Shown here one piece after another: positions 8,409 to 16,325 of a stretch of DNA of 55,234 nucleotides. The stretch is from Chloroflexota bacterium (GTDB taxonomy: Bacteria > Chloroflexota > Dehalococcoidia > Lucifugimonadales > UBA3495), in contig PBMF01000033.1 of the NCBI GenBank assembly GCA_002721995.1, positions 33,526-88,759 of the forward strand, read 5' to 3'. Position numbers and translations under genes: made by a program. Position 1 is the first letter of the stretch, and each line of letters starts with the position of its first letter. Below the pieces are notes generated by a model, which was not told where the DNA came from, ran no database searches, and worked only from the letters and a program-made list of their open reading frames with translations.

Positions 8409-9209
8409 CTATTGGGCAGAGGGGAATTTGGGATCGCGCTTTTCCCGCACCGAGTCCAGGCCCTCGCGGACATCCTCGCCGAAGAACCCCAGCATCTCCA
8501 GGGCCAGGGAGTAGTCGAAGGCGGTGTGCTCGGCCTGCCTGAGCCACTGGTTCAGGGAGCGTTTGGTGTAGCGCAGGGCCGGCTGGGACCCACTGGCCAA
8601 ACGCCTGGCCACGTCCATGGCCTTGTCCATCAGCTCATCGTGGGGCACCACCTGGCTGACCAGGCCGATGCGTTCCGCCTCGGTGCCGTCCAGGAAATCG
8701 CAGGTCATCAGGTAGTACTTGGCCTTGGCCATGCCGATGAGCAGGGGCCAGATCACCGCCGCGTGGTCGCCCGCCGCCACGCCCAGGCGCACGTGGCCGT
8801 CGGTGAAACGGGCCCGGTCCGAGGCGATGGAGATGTCGGCCAAAAGGGCCACGGCCAGGCCGGCGCCCACGGCCACGCCGTTGATGGCGGAGATGACGGG
8901 CTTGTCCAGGTTGATCAAGTTGTGGACGATATCACGGGCCTCTTCCATGGTGCCGGCGATGACCTTGGCGTTGCCGATGGACTCCTCGATCAGGTCGAAG
9001 TCGCCGCCGGCGGAGAAGGCTGGGCCGGCCCCGGTGATGACCACCACCCGCACATCGTCATCCTGACCCAAGTCCAGCCAGACCTTGCTCAGTTCGTTGT
9101 GGAGCTTGAAGTCGGTGGCGTTGTAGACGTCAGGACGGTTGATGGTTACTAGGGCGACGCCGTCTTTGATGTCGAATAGCAGGTGTTCGTATTTGCTGTA
9201 ATCGGCCAT
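8409..9209 (-). CDS. enoyl-CoA hydratase/isomerase (crotonase family)
   Basis: Crotonase-fold protein of 266 residues, expected to act on a CoA thioester. The first oxyanion-hole segment is FSAGGD (65-70) and the second is NGVAVGAGL (110-118), both intact. The two Glu of true hydratases are not in place: the region reads [16 protein letters not shown] (135-150), with His139 and Asp148 near the normal positions. The member may therefore be an isomerase, hydrolase or C-C lyase rather than a hydratase. It is the third gene of the operon, 48 bases after the second CoA-transferase. Confidence 0.85.
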   Translation of the reverse strand: MADYSKYEHLLFDIKDGVALVTINRPDVYNATDFKLHNELSKVWLDLGQDDDVRVVVITGAGPAFSAGGDFDLIEESIGNAKVIAGTMEEARDIVHNLINLDKPVISAINGVAVGAGLAVALLADISIASDRARFTDGHVRLGVAAGDHAAVIWPLLIGMAKAKYYLMTCDFLDGTEAERIGLVSQVVPHDELMDKAMDVARRLASGSQPALRYTKRSLNQWLRQAEHTAFDYSLALEMLGFFGEDVREGLDSVREKRDPKFPSAQ

Positions 9210-9215
9210 TTTTCC

Positions 9216-9257
9216 TCACGGGTTAAGCTGTCAGCCAACAGCCGTCAGCTTTCAGCA
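9216..9257. repeat. imperfect GCTGA-type intergenic micro-repeat
   Basis: The gap between the CoA-transferase and enoyl-CoA hydratase genes is made of repeated CAGC/GCTG-containing words (AAGCTGTCAGCC, AGCCGTCAGC, TTTCAGC). It has no coding potential; it may form a weak intercistronic hairpin. Confidence 0.35.
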
Positions 9258-10487
9258 TTAATAGAGAGACTGGTTTTCGGTCAGGCGGGTTATCTCGGCA
9301 TCGGACATGCCCAGGACCTCTTTAAAGACGTATTGGTTGTCCTCGCCGATGTTGCTGTAGTAGCCGAAGTCCATGGGTGACTCAGAGAGCTTGGGCGGGT
9401 TGGCCGCGGCCAGGCCGGTCCCCCCTTCCCACTCGTATGCGGGCCGGGAGCGGTCGGCCAGATAGAAGGGCGTCTCCCGGTAGAACTCCCTGGCCTTGAG
9501 GTGTTCGCTCTGGTGCAGGTCCTGTCCCTGGGAGACGACGCTTGCCGGAACGCCCGCGGCCTGGAGTTGGGCCATGGCATCCTCGGCAGTAAGGCAGGCG
9601 GTCCATTGGCCCACCAATTCGTCCAGCCGGTCCTGGTTTGCCAGGCGCGATTCCAGGGATGCGAATCCCGATTCTTGGCACCAGCTTGGGTCTCCAATGC
9701 AGCGCCGGAAGGCTGTCCACTCTTCCTCGGTCCGTACGGCGATGGCGCACCACCGGTCCTCGCCCTGGCATTGGTAGACGCCGTGGGGCGCGGCGGATTG
9801 GTCGCGGTTGCCGATGCGCTGGGGCGTCCGGCCGTTGGACTGATAGTCCAGCAGCGGCGGGCCGGCAGTGACGGCGCCCGACTTGAAGATGGACGACTCC
9901 ATGGTGGCGGGCTGTCCCGTCAACCGGCGGCGCAACAACGCGCCCATGATGGCCACGGGCTGGAAGACGCCGGTGTGGTAGTCGGAATAGGACGTGTTGA
10001 TGGTGGCAGGAGGCTCCCCTTCCTCACCGGACATGAGAGACACGCCGCCCATGTGCTGCACCAGAATCCCGTAGGACTTGTAGGTGTAATAGGGGCCGAT
10101 GCCGCCCAGGCCGGTCTGCCACATGAGGATGATATCGGGCCTGAGCCTTCTCAACTCGGGGAAGTCGATGCCCCAACGGTCCAGGATGTTACGGCGGAAG
10201 TTGGTCATGAACACGTCGCTTACCTTGACCAGTTCCTTGAAGACTTCCATGCCGTCGGGCGTGCGGACGTCGATGGTGATGCGTTTCTTGGCCCGCTGGA
10301 ATTCGGGTTGGCCGCCGCCCCGGGACCAGGCGGGGATGAAGTTCATCTCGTCCAGCACCTTGTTGGTCTCGACCTTGATGACCTCCGCGCCCAGGGACGC
10401 CAGGATGCGGCCGGTCATTGGCAGGGCAACATAGGGACCCAATTCCAAGATGCGGACTCCCTCCAGGGGTCTCTGCGGGTTGGCCAT
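9258..10487 (-). CDS. CaiB/BaiF family CoA-transferase, catalytic-type subunit (Asp169 present)
   Basis: Class III CoA-transferase of 409 residues, transferring CoA between carboxylic acids. The N-terminal motif LEGVRILELGPYVALPMTGR and GAEVIKVE are typical. The catalytic Asp is Asp169 in SYSDYHTGVFQP, the same position number as in formyl-CoA transferase. It follows a second family member by one base, and that partner lacks the Asp, so a heteromeric enzyme like benzylsuccinate CoA-transferase BbsEF is plausible. Donor and acceptor cannot be read from sequence; the operon's enoyl-CoA hydratase suggests degradation of an activated acid. Confidence 0.9.
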   Translation of the reverse strand: MANPQRPLEGVRILELGPYVALPMTGRILASLGAEVIKVETNKVLDEMNFIPAWSRGGGQPEFQRAKKRITIDVRTPDGMEVFKELVKVSDVFMTNFRRNILDRWGIDFPELRRLRPDIILMWQTGLGGIGPYYTYKSYGILVQHMGGVSLMSGEEGEPPATINTSYSDYHTGVFQPVAIMGALLRRRLTGQPATMESSIFKSGAVTAGPPLLDYQSNGRTPQRIGNRDQSAAPHGVYQCQGEDRWCAIAVRTEEEWTAFRRCIGDPSWCQESGFASLESRLANQDRLDELVGQWTACLTAEDAMAQLQAAGVPASVVSQGQDLHQSEHLKAREFYRETPFYLADRSRPAYEWEGGTGLAAANPPKLSESPMDFGYYSNIGEDNQYVFKEVLGMSDAEITRLTENQSLY

Positions 10488-10488
10488 G

Positions 10489-11724
10489 TTAAATCACTCC
10501 CTGGGAACGGAGGGATGCCAGGTCGGTTTCGCTGAGGCCCAATTCGCCGCCCAAGATTGCGCCGTTGTCCTGGCCCAGGTGGGGAGCGGGTTTGGTGTTG
10601 GGCGAGACCTCTTCACTGTCGAAGACGCCCAGGGGGTACCTCATCTTGCCCGCCTCGGCGTGGTCAATCTCGAACCAGAAATTGCTGGCCTCCAGCTGGG
10701 GGTCGGCCAACAGGTCGGGTACTGTGTTCACCGGAATAAAGACCAGGTTCCGCTCCTGGCCCTGGTGGAAAAGCTCCTCGGAGGTGAAGCGGGTGGTGAA
10801 ATCGATGACCAGGGCGGTGATGATGTCGTTGTGGGGGGCGCGGTCCTGGTTACCACCCTTGTAGTCGTCGCTCAGTATCTCTTCGTTGCCGGTAACCTCG
10901 TACATCCACTGGGACAGGTTCTCCCACTCCCGGGGCGTGATGATGCCCGCCGAGATCCAGCCGTCCTTGCTGGGGTAGGCCCCCAGGGGGATGACCAGGG
11001 TGGAGTTGGTGCCGACGCGGGTCACGTTCTCCTGCCGCTGCTGCCAGGCCAGGGCCGGGTGGGCGTCGGTGTAGTAGGTGATCATTGCCTCCTGCATGGA
11101 GACGTCCACGTGCTGGCCGGGCCCGCCCTGCATATCCCGGTAGAACAACGCGCCCAGGACGGCGGCGGCGGCGTACTGGGAGCCGGGGAAGTGGGACTGC
11201 TCGTTGCCCTGGCGCAAAGGAGGGCCGTCTGGGTCGCCGGTTATCTGCATGAACCCGCTGGCGGCCAGGGATATGAGGTCGGTGGACTTGTAGTCCTTCC
11301 AGGGGCCGGTCTGGCCAAAGGGGGTGATGGATGCCATCACCAGGCCTGGGTTGTCCTGTTTCAAAGTATCGAAGTCCAGACCCAGGGACTTCATGTGGCC
11401 CACGGGAAAGCTCTCCAACACCACGTCCGCCGAGGCCGCCAATTTCTTGAACAGGTCCTGCCCTTGGGCCGTGGTCAGGTCCAGGGTGACCGAGCGTTTG
11501 TTGGTGTTGTAGAAGAGAAAGTAGGCGCTTCGTTCCGGGCCGGGCTCGTCGCCCACGAAGGGGGCCCGTTGCCGGGTGGCGTCGCCGGAGGGCGGCTCTA
11601 CCTTCACCACATCGGCCCCGTAATCGGCCAGCAGCTTGCCACAGAAAACACCCTCGGGTCCGGTCAGGTCCAGGACCCGGTATGGGGGCAGCAGGACGCC
11701 CTCTTCGGGGGCTTGGAAGGGCAT
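10489..11724 (-). CDS. CaiB/BaiF family CoA-transferase, partner subunit lacking the catalytic Asp
   Basis: Full-length class III CoA-transferase fold (411 residues; PYRVLDLTGPEGVFCGK, GADVVKVEPPSGD, GPGQHVDVSMQEA). Where the active Asp is expected, four residues before the conserved Gly181, the sequence is SHFPG with Ser177, so no canonical nucleophile is present. It is the first gene of the leftward operon and is followed after one base by the Asp-containing paralogue. Known heterodimeric members keep one active Asp per pair. It shares N-terminal wording and order with the similar first gene of the second pair at 42.9-44.2 kb, so the two pairs look like paralogous modules. Confidence 0.88.
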   Translation of the reverse strand: MPFQAPEEGVLLPPYRVLDLTGPEGVFCGKLLADYGADVVKVEPPSGDATRQRAPFVGDEPGPERSAYFLFYNTNKRSVTLDLTTAQGQDLFKKLAASADVVLESFPVGHMKSLGLDFDTLKQDNPGLVMASITPFGQTGPWKDYKSTDLISLAASGFMQITGDPDGPPLRQGNEQSHFPGSQYAAAAVLGALFYRDMQGGPGQHVDVSMQEAMITYYTDAHPALAWQQRQENVTRVGTNSTLVIPLGAYPSKDGWISAGIITPREWENLSQWMYEVTGNEEILSDDYKGGNQDRAPHNDIITALVIDFTTRFTSEELFHQGQERNLVFIPVNTVPDLLADPQLEASNFWFEIDHAEAGKMRYPLGVFDSEEVSPNTKPAPHLGQDNGAILGGELGLSETDLASLRSQGVI

Positions 11725-11850
11725 TATCTAGCCTCGATTCACGACTGTTAGGAGACTCGGGAGTGGCTTTGGCGATTGTAGTTAGCGGTGTAGGCGTAGT
11801 CAAGGAGGGGAAGACCGGCCATGTGGCTCGTCCAACCGGCTTGTGACTAC

Positions 11851-11859
11851 TGCTATAAT
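11851..11859 (+). promoter_or_regulatory. extended -10 promoter for the MFS gene
   Basis: TGCTATAAT is a perfect extended -10 element (TG, one base, TATAAT) without an obvious -35 box, located 39 bases before the ATG of the MFS transporter. Confidence 0.55.
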
Positions 11860-11898
11860 CTTGCGTGTCCAACGGGCCTGAGCGTACCAAGGAACAAG

Positions 11899-13179
11899 AT
11901 GAGAACCCTTCTAGCGACGACACGTGACCGGTTTCTCCTCGCCCTGCAATACGAGGACTACCGGCGGCTTTGGATAGCCACCACCTTCTCCGCGTCCGCT
12001 GCCTGGGCGTTGATAGTAGCCCGCGGCTGGCTGGCCTTCGAGATCACCGACGGCTCTCTGTGGGTCGGCATTGTCACCTTCGCCGCCATCTTCCCCAGGG
12101 TATTCTCCACGCCCATCGCCGGATTCTTGGCCGACAGGTTCGACCGCCAGTCGCTGTTGCGCTGGATATTCCTGCTGAACTTCGGCAACAACACCCTCCT
12201 GGCGCTCCTGGTGATGAGCGGCCACGCCGGTCCCTGGGCGCTGACATTCCTGGCCCTGGTGAACGGCACCCTGCGCGCCAGCCAGATGACCACCGCCACC
12301 GCGCTGATCCCAAACCTGGTGGCCAAAGAACACCTGATGAACGGCATCGCCCTGAACCAGGCGACCCAACAGGGCGCCAGGATGGTCGGCGCGCTGGCCA
12401 TCGTGCCGCTGCTGGGTTACCTGAACGTGGAGGCTGCCTTCTGGCTCTGCGGCGGGTTCTACCTCTGCGGCTTCTACCAGGTGTCCAAGGTAAAGACCCG
12501 GTCCACGGGCGTGATAAACAAGAACCAGGGGTTCTGGACCAACCTATTGGCTGGTTTCGTCTACGTGTACCGGCGTCCCATGATCATGTCCATTGTGCTG
12601 CTGGTCCTGGCCCACTGCGCGCTGACCATGTCCTACGAGTCCCTGCTGCCCGCCCTGTCCGAGAACAAACTGGGGGCCGGCTCCGTGGGGGCCAGTTATC
12701 TCATCGGCGGCGTGGGCGCCGGTGCGCTGCTGGCGTCAATCTTCATGGCCGGAGTACGCAGCAACTCGGTGCGGGGCAAGCTGTTCTTGTTCTTCGCCTT
12801 CACCAGCGGGTTGGGGCCCATGCTCCTGGCCTGGTCCAGCGATCCCGTGCTCTCCATCGCCGCCACGGTGACCATGGGCATCAACCAAGCCGGGTTCATG
12901 ACCATCAGCCACACCATCATCCAGTCTTTGACCGAAGACCACGTGCGGGGCCGGGTGGCCGGCGTCTACTCGGTGCACGTGGGCGGCAGCATGGCCGTCA
13001 CCAACATGATCAACGCCGGTTTCGCCGACATCTTCACCCCATCGGCGGTGCTGGTGGTGGGCGGAGGTGTATTTGTGGTAATCGTGGCCATCAGTCTGTT
13101 GAGCCCTGCCTTGCGCCGGCTCTACTTCCCTGCCGCGGATCCGGTATCCGAAGCCCCGGCGGCGTCAACGGCGGACTAA
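11899..13179 (+). CDS. MFS transporter (MFS_3/enterobactin-exporter-like)
   Basis: About 426 residues with roughly 12 hydrophobic segments. The N-terminus (YEDYRRLWIATTFSASAAW) and the loop between helices 2 and 3 (GFLADRFDRQSLLRW) are signatures of the MFS_3 branch that contains enterobactin exporter EntS and other effluxers. The start is set at the ATG downstream of an extended -10 box; the longer in-frame start lies within the promoter. It is divergent from the CoA-transferase operon and is followed after 47 bases by an aminomutase-like gene. Direction is probably export; the substrate is unknown. Confidence 0.85.
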   Translation: MRTLLATTRDRFLLALQYEDYRRLWIATTFSASAAWALIVARGWLAFEITDGSLWVGIVTFAAIFPRVFSTPIAGFLADRFDRQSLLRWIFLLNFGNNTLLALLVMSGHAGPWALTFLALVNGTLRASQMTTATALIPNLVAKEHLMNGIALNQATQQGARMVGALAIVPLLGYLNVEAAFWLCGGFYLCGFYQVSKVKTRSTGVINKNQGFWTNLLAGFVYVYRRPMIMSIVLLVLAHCALTMSYESLLPALSENKLGAGSVGASYLIGGVGAGALLASIFMAGVRSNSVRGKLFLFFAFTSGLGPMLLAWSSDPVLSIAATVTMGINQAGFMTISHTIIQSLTEDHVRGRVAGVYSVHVGGSMAVTNMINAGFADIFTPSAVLVVGGGVFVVIVAISLLSPALRRLYFPAADPVSEAPAASTAD

Positions 13180-13226
13180 CCCCATTCCCGACACCGGAAT
13201 AGAGACCAACCATCTAGGAGGCCCCA

Positions 13227-14570
13227 ATGACCGATACGGTCAATGAGCTGGAGAGGTACCTCCAGACCACTCCCAAGTCCAAGGACCTGTGGGAGGAGGC
13301 CAAGCGGTACCTGCCCGGCGGCGACAGCAGGAATTCCATCTTCTGGGCGCCCTACCCCATATTCGTCGACAGCGCCCAGGGCTGCCATGTCATAGACTCG
13401 GACGGCACCGACCGCCTGGACTTCATCGGCACCATGACCTCGCTTATCCTGGGTCACGGACCCAAGTCCGTGGTAGACGCGGTGGGCAACCAGATGGGCC
13501 AGGGCGTGGTCTACAACGCCCCCAACCCCCACCAGATACGCCTGGCCAAGCTACTTTGCGAGCGCATACCAAGTTTCGATCTGGTGCGCTTCACCAACTC
13601 CGGCACCGAGGCCACCCTGAACACCATCCGGGCCGCCCGCGCCGCCACCGGCAAGAGCAAGATCGCCAAGGTGGAGGGCGGCTACCACGGGAGCCACGAC
13701 CAGGTGAGCGTCAGCGTGCGGGTAAACCCGGCCAAGGCCGGCGAACGCAGCCATCCCGACGCCCTGGCCGCCACCGAGGGACTGGGAGAGGGCACCCTGA
13801 GCCAGGTGGTGGTGGTGCCCTTCAACGAGACTGAGATCGCCCGCCAGACCCTGGAGGAGAACAAGGACCAATTGGCGGCGGTGATCATCGAACCCATGCT
13901 GGGGTCGGTGGGGATGCTGCCGGCAACCACCGAATTCCTGAGCATGCTCCGCGACTTCACCACGGACAACGGCATCGTCCTGATTTTCGACGAGGTCATC
14001 AGCTACCGGGCCTCCTACGGCGGAGCCCAGGAGTACTACGGCATCACACCGGATATGACGTCCCTGGGCAAGATCATCGGCGGCGGATTCTCCATCGGGG
14101 CCTTCGGCGGCCGCAAGGACATCATGGACCTCTACGACCCGACGGCCCAGGGCGGACCCAGAGTGGCCCACGCGGGCACCTTCAACGCCAACCCGGTGAC
14201 CATGCTGGCCGGGTCGGTGACACTGGATGAGCTCACTCCAGAAGTCTACCGCAAGCTGGCCGAGATGACCGATTACCTGAAAGCAGAGATTCTCAAGGTC
14301 GGCGCCGAGTTGGAGATCCCTGTCCAGGTCACGGGGCTGGGGTCCCTATTCGGTATCCACTTCACCAGCGACGAACTGGTGGGCTACCGGGACATCGCCG
14401 CCGAGGACGCGGCCTTCCGCCACCAGGTCTTTTTAGGGCTGATGAACGAGGGTATCCTCATGGCCTCCAACCTGGTGGGCGCCGTCTCCACCGAGATCGG
14501 CAAGGGAGAGGTGGATACATTCGCCGCCGCGCTGCGCCGGGTGCTGGAGCGGGCCCTGGCGCCGGCCTAA
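13227..14570 (+). CDS. class III PLP aminotransferase (glutamate-1-semialdehyde aminomutase-like)
   Basis: PLP-dependent fold-type I enzyme of 447 residues. It shows NSGTEA (phosphate contact, 124-129), YHGSHD (153-158), FDEV with Asp255, and the Schiff-base Lys282 in SLGKIIGGG. Overall layout matches HemL, but no other haem-synthesis gene is nearby and the neighbours are catabolic. Many such homologues are omega- or beta-amino acid transaminases, so the specific HemL name is not assigned. An AGGAGG ribosome site precedes the ATG. It is followed after 23 bases by a dehalogenase-like gene in the same orientation. Confidence 0.87.
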   Translation: MTDTVNELERYLQTTPKSKDLWEEAKRYLPGGDSRNSIFWAPYPIFVDSAQGCHVIDSDGTDRLDFIGTMTSLILGHGPKSVVDAVGNQMGQGVVYNAPNPHQIRLAKLLCERIPSFDLVRFTNSGTEATLNTIRAARAATGKSKIAKVEGGYHGSHDQVSVSVRVNPAKAGERSHPDALAATEGLGEGTLSQVVVVPFNETEIARQTLEENKDQLAAVIIEPMLGSVGMLPATTEFLSMLRDFTTDNGIVLIFDEVISYRASYGGAQEYYGITPDMTSLGKIIGGGFSIGAFGGRKDIMDLYDPTAQGGPRVAHAGTFNANPVTMLAGSVTLDELTPEVYRKLAEMTDYLKAEILKVGAELEIPVQVTGLGSLFGIHFTSDELVGYRDIAAEDAAFRHQVFLGLMNEGILMASNLVGAVSTEIGKGEVDTFAAALRRVLERALAPA

Positions 14571-14593
14571 ACAACTCCAAGGGGAGCAAGAGC

Positions 14594-15466
14594 ATGTTTG
14601 AAGGATTCGAAAACCTGAAGCTGGACGTCAACGGCACCACCATCAACCTAGTGAAGGGTGGCAGCGGACCGCCCCTCTTGATGCTCCACGGCTACCCCCA
14701 GACCCACGCCATGTGGAACAAGATCGCACCCAGGCTGGCCGAGGACTTCACCGTGGTCTGCCCCGACCTGCGCGGCTACGGCGAGAGTGGCAAGGTGCAG
14801 GGCGACCCGGAGCACATGAACTACTCCAAGCGCGTCATGGCCCAGGACCAAGCGGACGTGATGAAGGAGTTGGGCTTCGACCAGTTCTTCCTGGTAGGCC
14901 ACGACCGGGGCGCCAGGGTATCTCACCGGCTGACCAAGGACCACCAGGACCGGGTACTCAAGCTGGCAACTCTGGACATCGTCCCCACGCGGCACATGTT
15001 CCAGATCGTGAATAAGGAGTTCGCCACCAACACCTACCACTGGTTCTTCCTGATCCAGCCCTTCGATTTTCCGGAGCGGGTAATCGGGGCCGACCCCGAG
15101 TTCTTCGCCCGCCGTGGCTTCGACCGTACAAAGGACGCCGGCAAGGTGTTCACCCCCGAGGCCCTGGAGCACTACATCAGTTGCTTCAAGGACCCGGGCA
15201 CTATCCACGCGGTATGCGAGGACTACCGGGCCGGGGCCAGCATCGACCTGGTCCACGACGAGGAAGACTTCGACCGGAAGATAACCTGCCCCATGATGGC
15301 GCTGTGGAGTTCCACCGGCTACGTTGGGCGGACCCAGGACGTGCTCAAGGTCTGGGGCGACTATGCCACCGACGTGCGGGGGCACGCACTTCCTTGTGGC
15401 CATTACATCGCGGAGGAACTGCCCGACGAGGCCTACACGGCGATAAAAGGGTTCCTGTCGGAATAG
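14594..15466 (+). CDS. alpha/beta hydrolase of the fluoroacetate dehalogenase type
   Basis: The 290-residue protein keeps, in order, the residues known in fluoroacetate dehalogenase: nucleophile Asp104 with carboxylate-binding Arg105 and Arg108 (GHDRGAR), acid Asp128 (TLDIVPT), the halide pocket His149-Trp150 (YHWFF), a Tyr near 211 (EDYRAGAS) and base His270 (CGHYIAEE). The nucleophile is Asp, not Ser, which separates it from esterases and favours haloalkane/haloacid or epoxide chemistry; the HW pair argues for haloacetate. It follows the aminomutase-like gene by 23 bases. Substrate assignment is inference from active-site residues. Confidence 0.85.
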   Translation: MFEGFENLKLDVNGTTINLVKGGSGPPLLMLHGYPQTHAMWNKIAPRLAEDFTVVCPDLRGYGESGKVQGDPEHMNYSKRVMAQDQADVMKELGFDQFFLVGHDRGARVSHRLTKDHQDRVLKLATLDIVPTRHMFQIVNKEFATNTYHWFFLIQPFDFPERVIGADPEFFARRGFDRTKDAGKVFTPEALEHYISCFKDPGTIHAVCEDYRAGASIDLVHDEEDFDRKITCPMMALWSSTGYVGRTQDVLKVWGDYATDVRGHALPCGHYIAEELPDEAYTAIKGFLSE

Positions 15467-15628
15467 CTGTAGCTTCCGACTTTCCCCCGGAATTCGCACG
15501 GTATCAAGTTATCTTGGTAGGCGATGATTGGCTGGTGGGGCGGCAGGGCGGGTGGCAAGCCGTTGGTCCTGCGTGTGTCGAAGGGCCGCTTCAGTCAATC
15601 GCGAGGTTTGGTTACCGTCTCGCAAACC

Positions 15629-15654
15629 GTTCGTCCTGAGCTTGTCGAAGGGCG
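15629..15654 (+). repeat. dispersed intergenic repeat (TCCTGAGCTTGTCGAAGG core)
   Basis: This core is a widely dispersed intergenic word in many environmental bacterial genomes. A degraded second copy (TCCTGCGTGTGTCGAAGGG) lies about 65 bases upstream near 15565-15586. The 372-base gap between the dehalogenase-like and cupin genes contains these repeats and the regulatory sites listed separately, but no credible gene. Confidence 0.5.
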
Positions 15655-15747
15655 TGCATAAGCCATGTCTCGGGGCGAGATACAACCGAGGCAACGGTGG
15701 TTCAACGTGTCCGATTCATCGAGACTCTCGACTTTGGCCGGAAGGCA

Positions 15748-15796
15748 CCACCAACGGTTGGTGGGCAAGTGTGGCGGTTGAAGAGATCCGTATAAT
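15748..15796 (+). promoter_or_regulatory. perfect inverted repeat (candidate operator) and TATAAT box upstream of the cupin gene
   Basis: CCACCAAC and GTTGGTGG flank a single G at 15748-15764. A TATAAT follows at 15791-15796, and an AAAATTTTGGAGGG segment leads to the cupin start at 15839. The palindrome lies where the -35 region would be and no good -35 box is visible, so a DNA-binding protein may act there. The operator role is inferred. Confidence 0.45.
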
Positions 15797-15838
15797 TAAC
15801 CGGCAATAACCAAGACTGAAAATTTTGGAGGGAGAACA

Positions 15839-16177
15839 ATGGGTTCCATCAGACTGTACACCGGCGACGACGGCCAGTCCCACATCGAAGAGATAAACCC
15901 CACTGAACACCCCAACTGGAACACCTTGCATGACGTGAAAGGCATCGTGTTCCGCTCACAGGAGCCAGGGTATTTCAGCGACTGGCACATCGCCCCCCGC
16001 CGCCAATACCTCATCACCCTGTCCGGCGAGGCTGAGATTGGCCTGAAGGACGGCACCATCTACCGCCTGGGCCCCGGCGACGTCAACCTGGCCGAGGACC
16101 TGACCGGTTCGGGCCATACCACCCGCATCGTGGGCAACGTGCCCAGGGTCACCGCCGTGGTGCACCTGGCCGACTAA
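15839..16177 (+). CDS. small cupin-domain protein
   Basis: Single-domain beta-barrel protein of 112 residues. The cupin core is visible: an acidic/His segment (FSDWHIAPRRQYLITLSGEAEIGLKDG, about 46-73, shown here in part by FSDWH and RRQYLITLSGE), the Gly-rich turn GPGDV, and the second motif GHTTRIVG. Metal ligands are reduced compared with dioxygenase cupins, so a binding or isomerase role is as likely as oxidation. GGAGGG sits 7 bases before the ATG. It is monocistronic, with its own promoter and terminator. Confidence 0.8.
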   Translation: MGSIRLYTGDDGQSHIEEINPTEHPNWNTLHDVKGIVFRSQEPGYFSDWHIAPRRQYLITLSGEAEIGLKDGTIYRLGPGDVNLAEDLTGSGHTTRIVGNVPRVTAVVHLAD

Positions 16178-16194
16178 AGCGGGAACAAGAAAAC

Positions 16195-16227
16195 AAAAAG
16201 GGGCGGGCCAATGGCCCGCCCCTTTTT
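16195..16227. terminator. rho-independent terminator after the cupin gene
   Basis: GGGGCGGGCC pairs perfectly with GGCCCGCCCC around AAT, with flanking A and T runs; it ends the cupin transcript. Confidence 0.9.
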
Positions 16228-16325
16228 GTTTTTGAGCGAGGTTGGTAGCTAAGCCACCCCGGTAGGTTTACACTGGAAGTACGACTCGCCCGGCAGGCAT
16301 GGACAACCGGCCAGAAGGAGTCATC

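Noticed and set aside
10450-11751. Long open frame on the plus strand opposite the CoA-transferase genes
   Set aside because: It is a low-complexity Gly/Val/His-rich frame antisense to a clear conserved CoA-transferase; a GC-rich codon-bias shadow.
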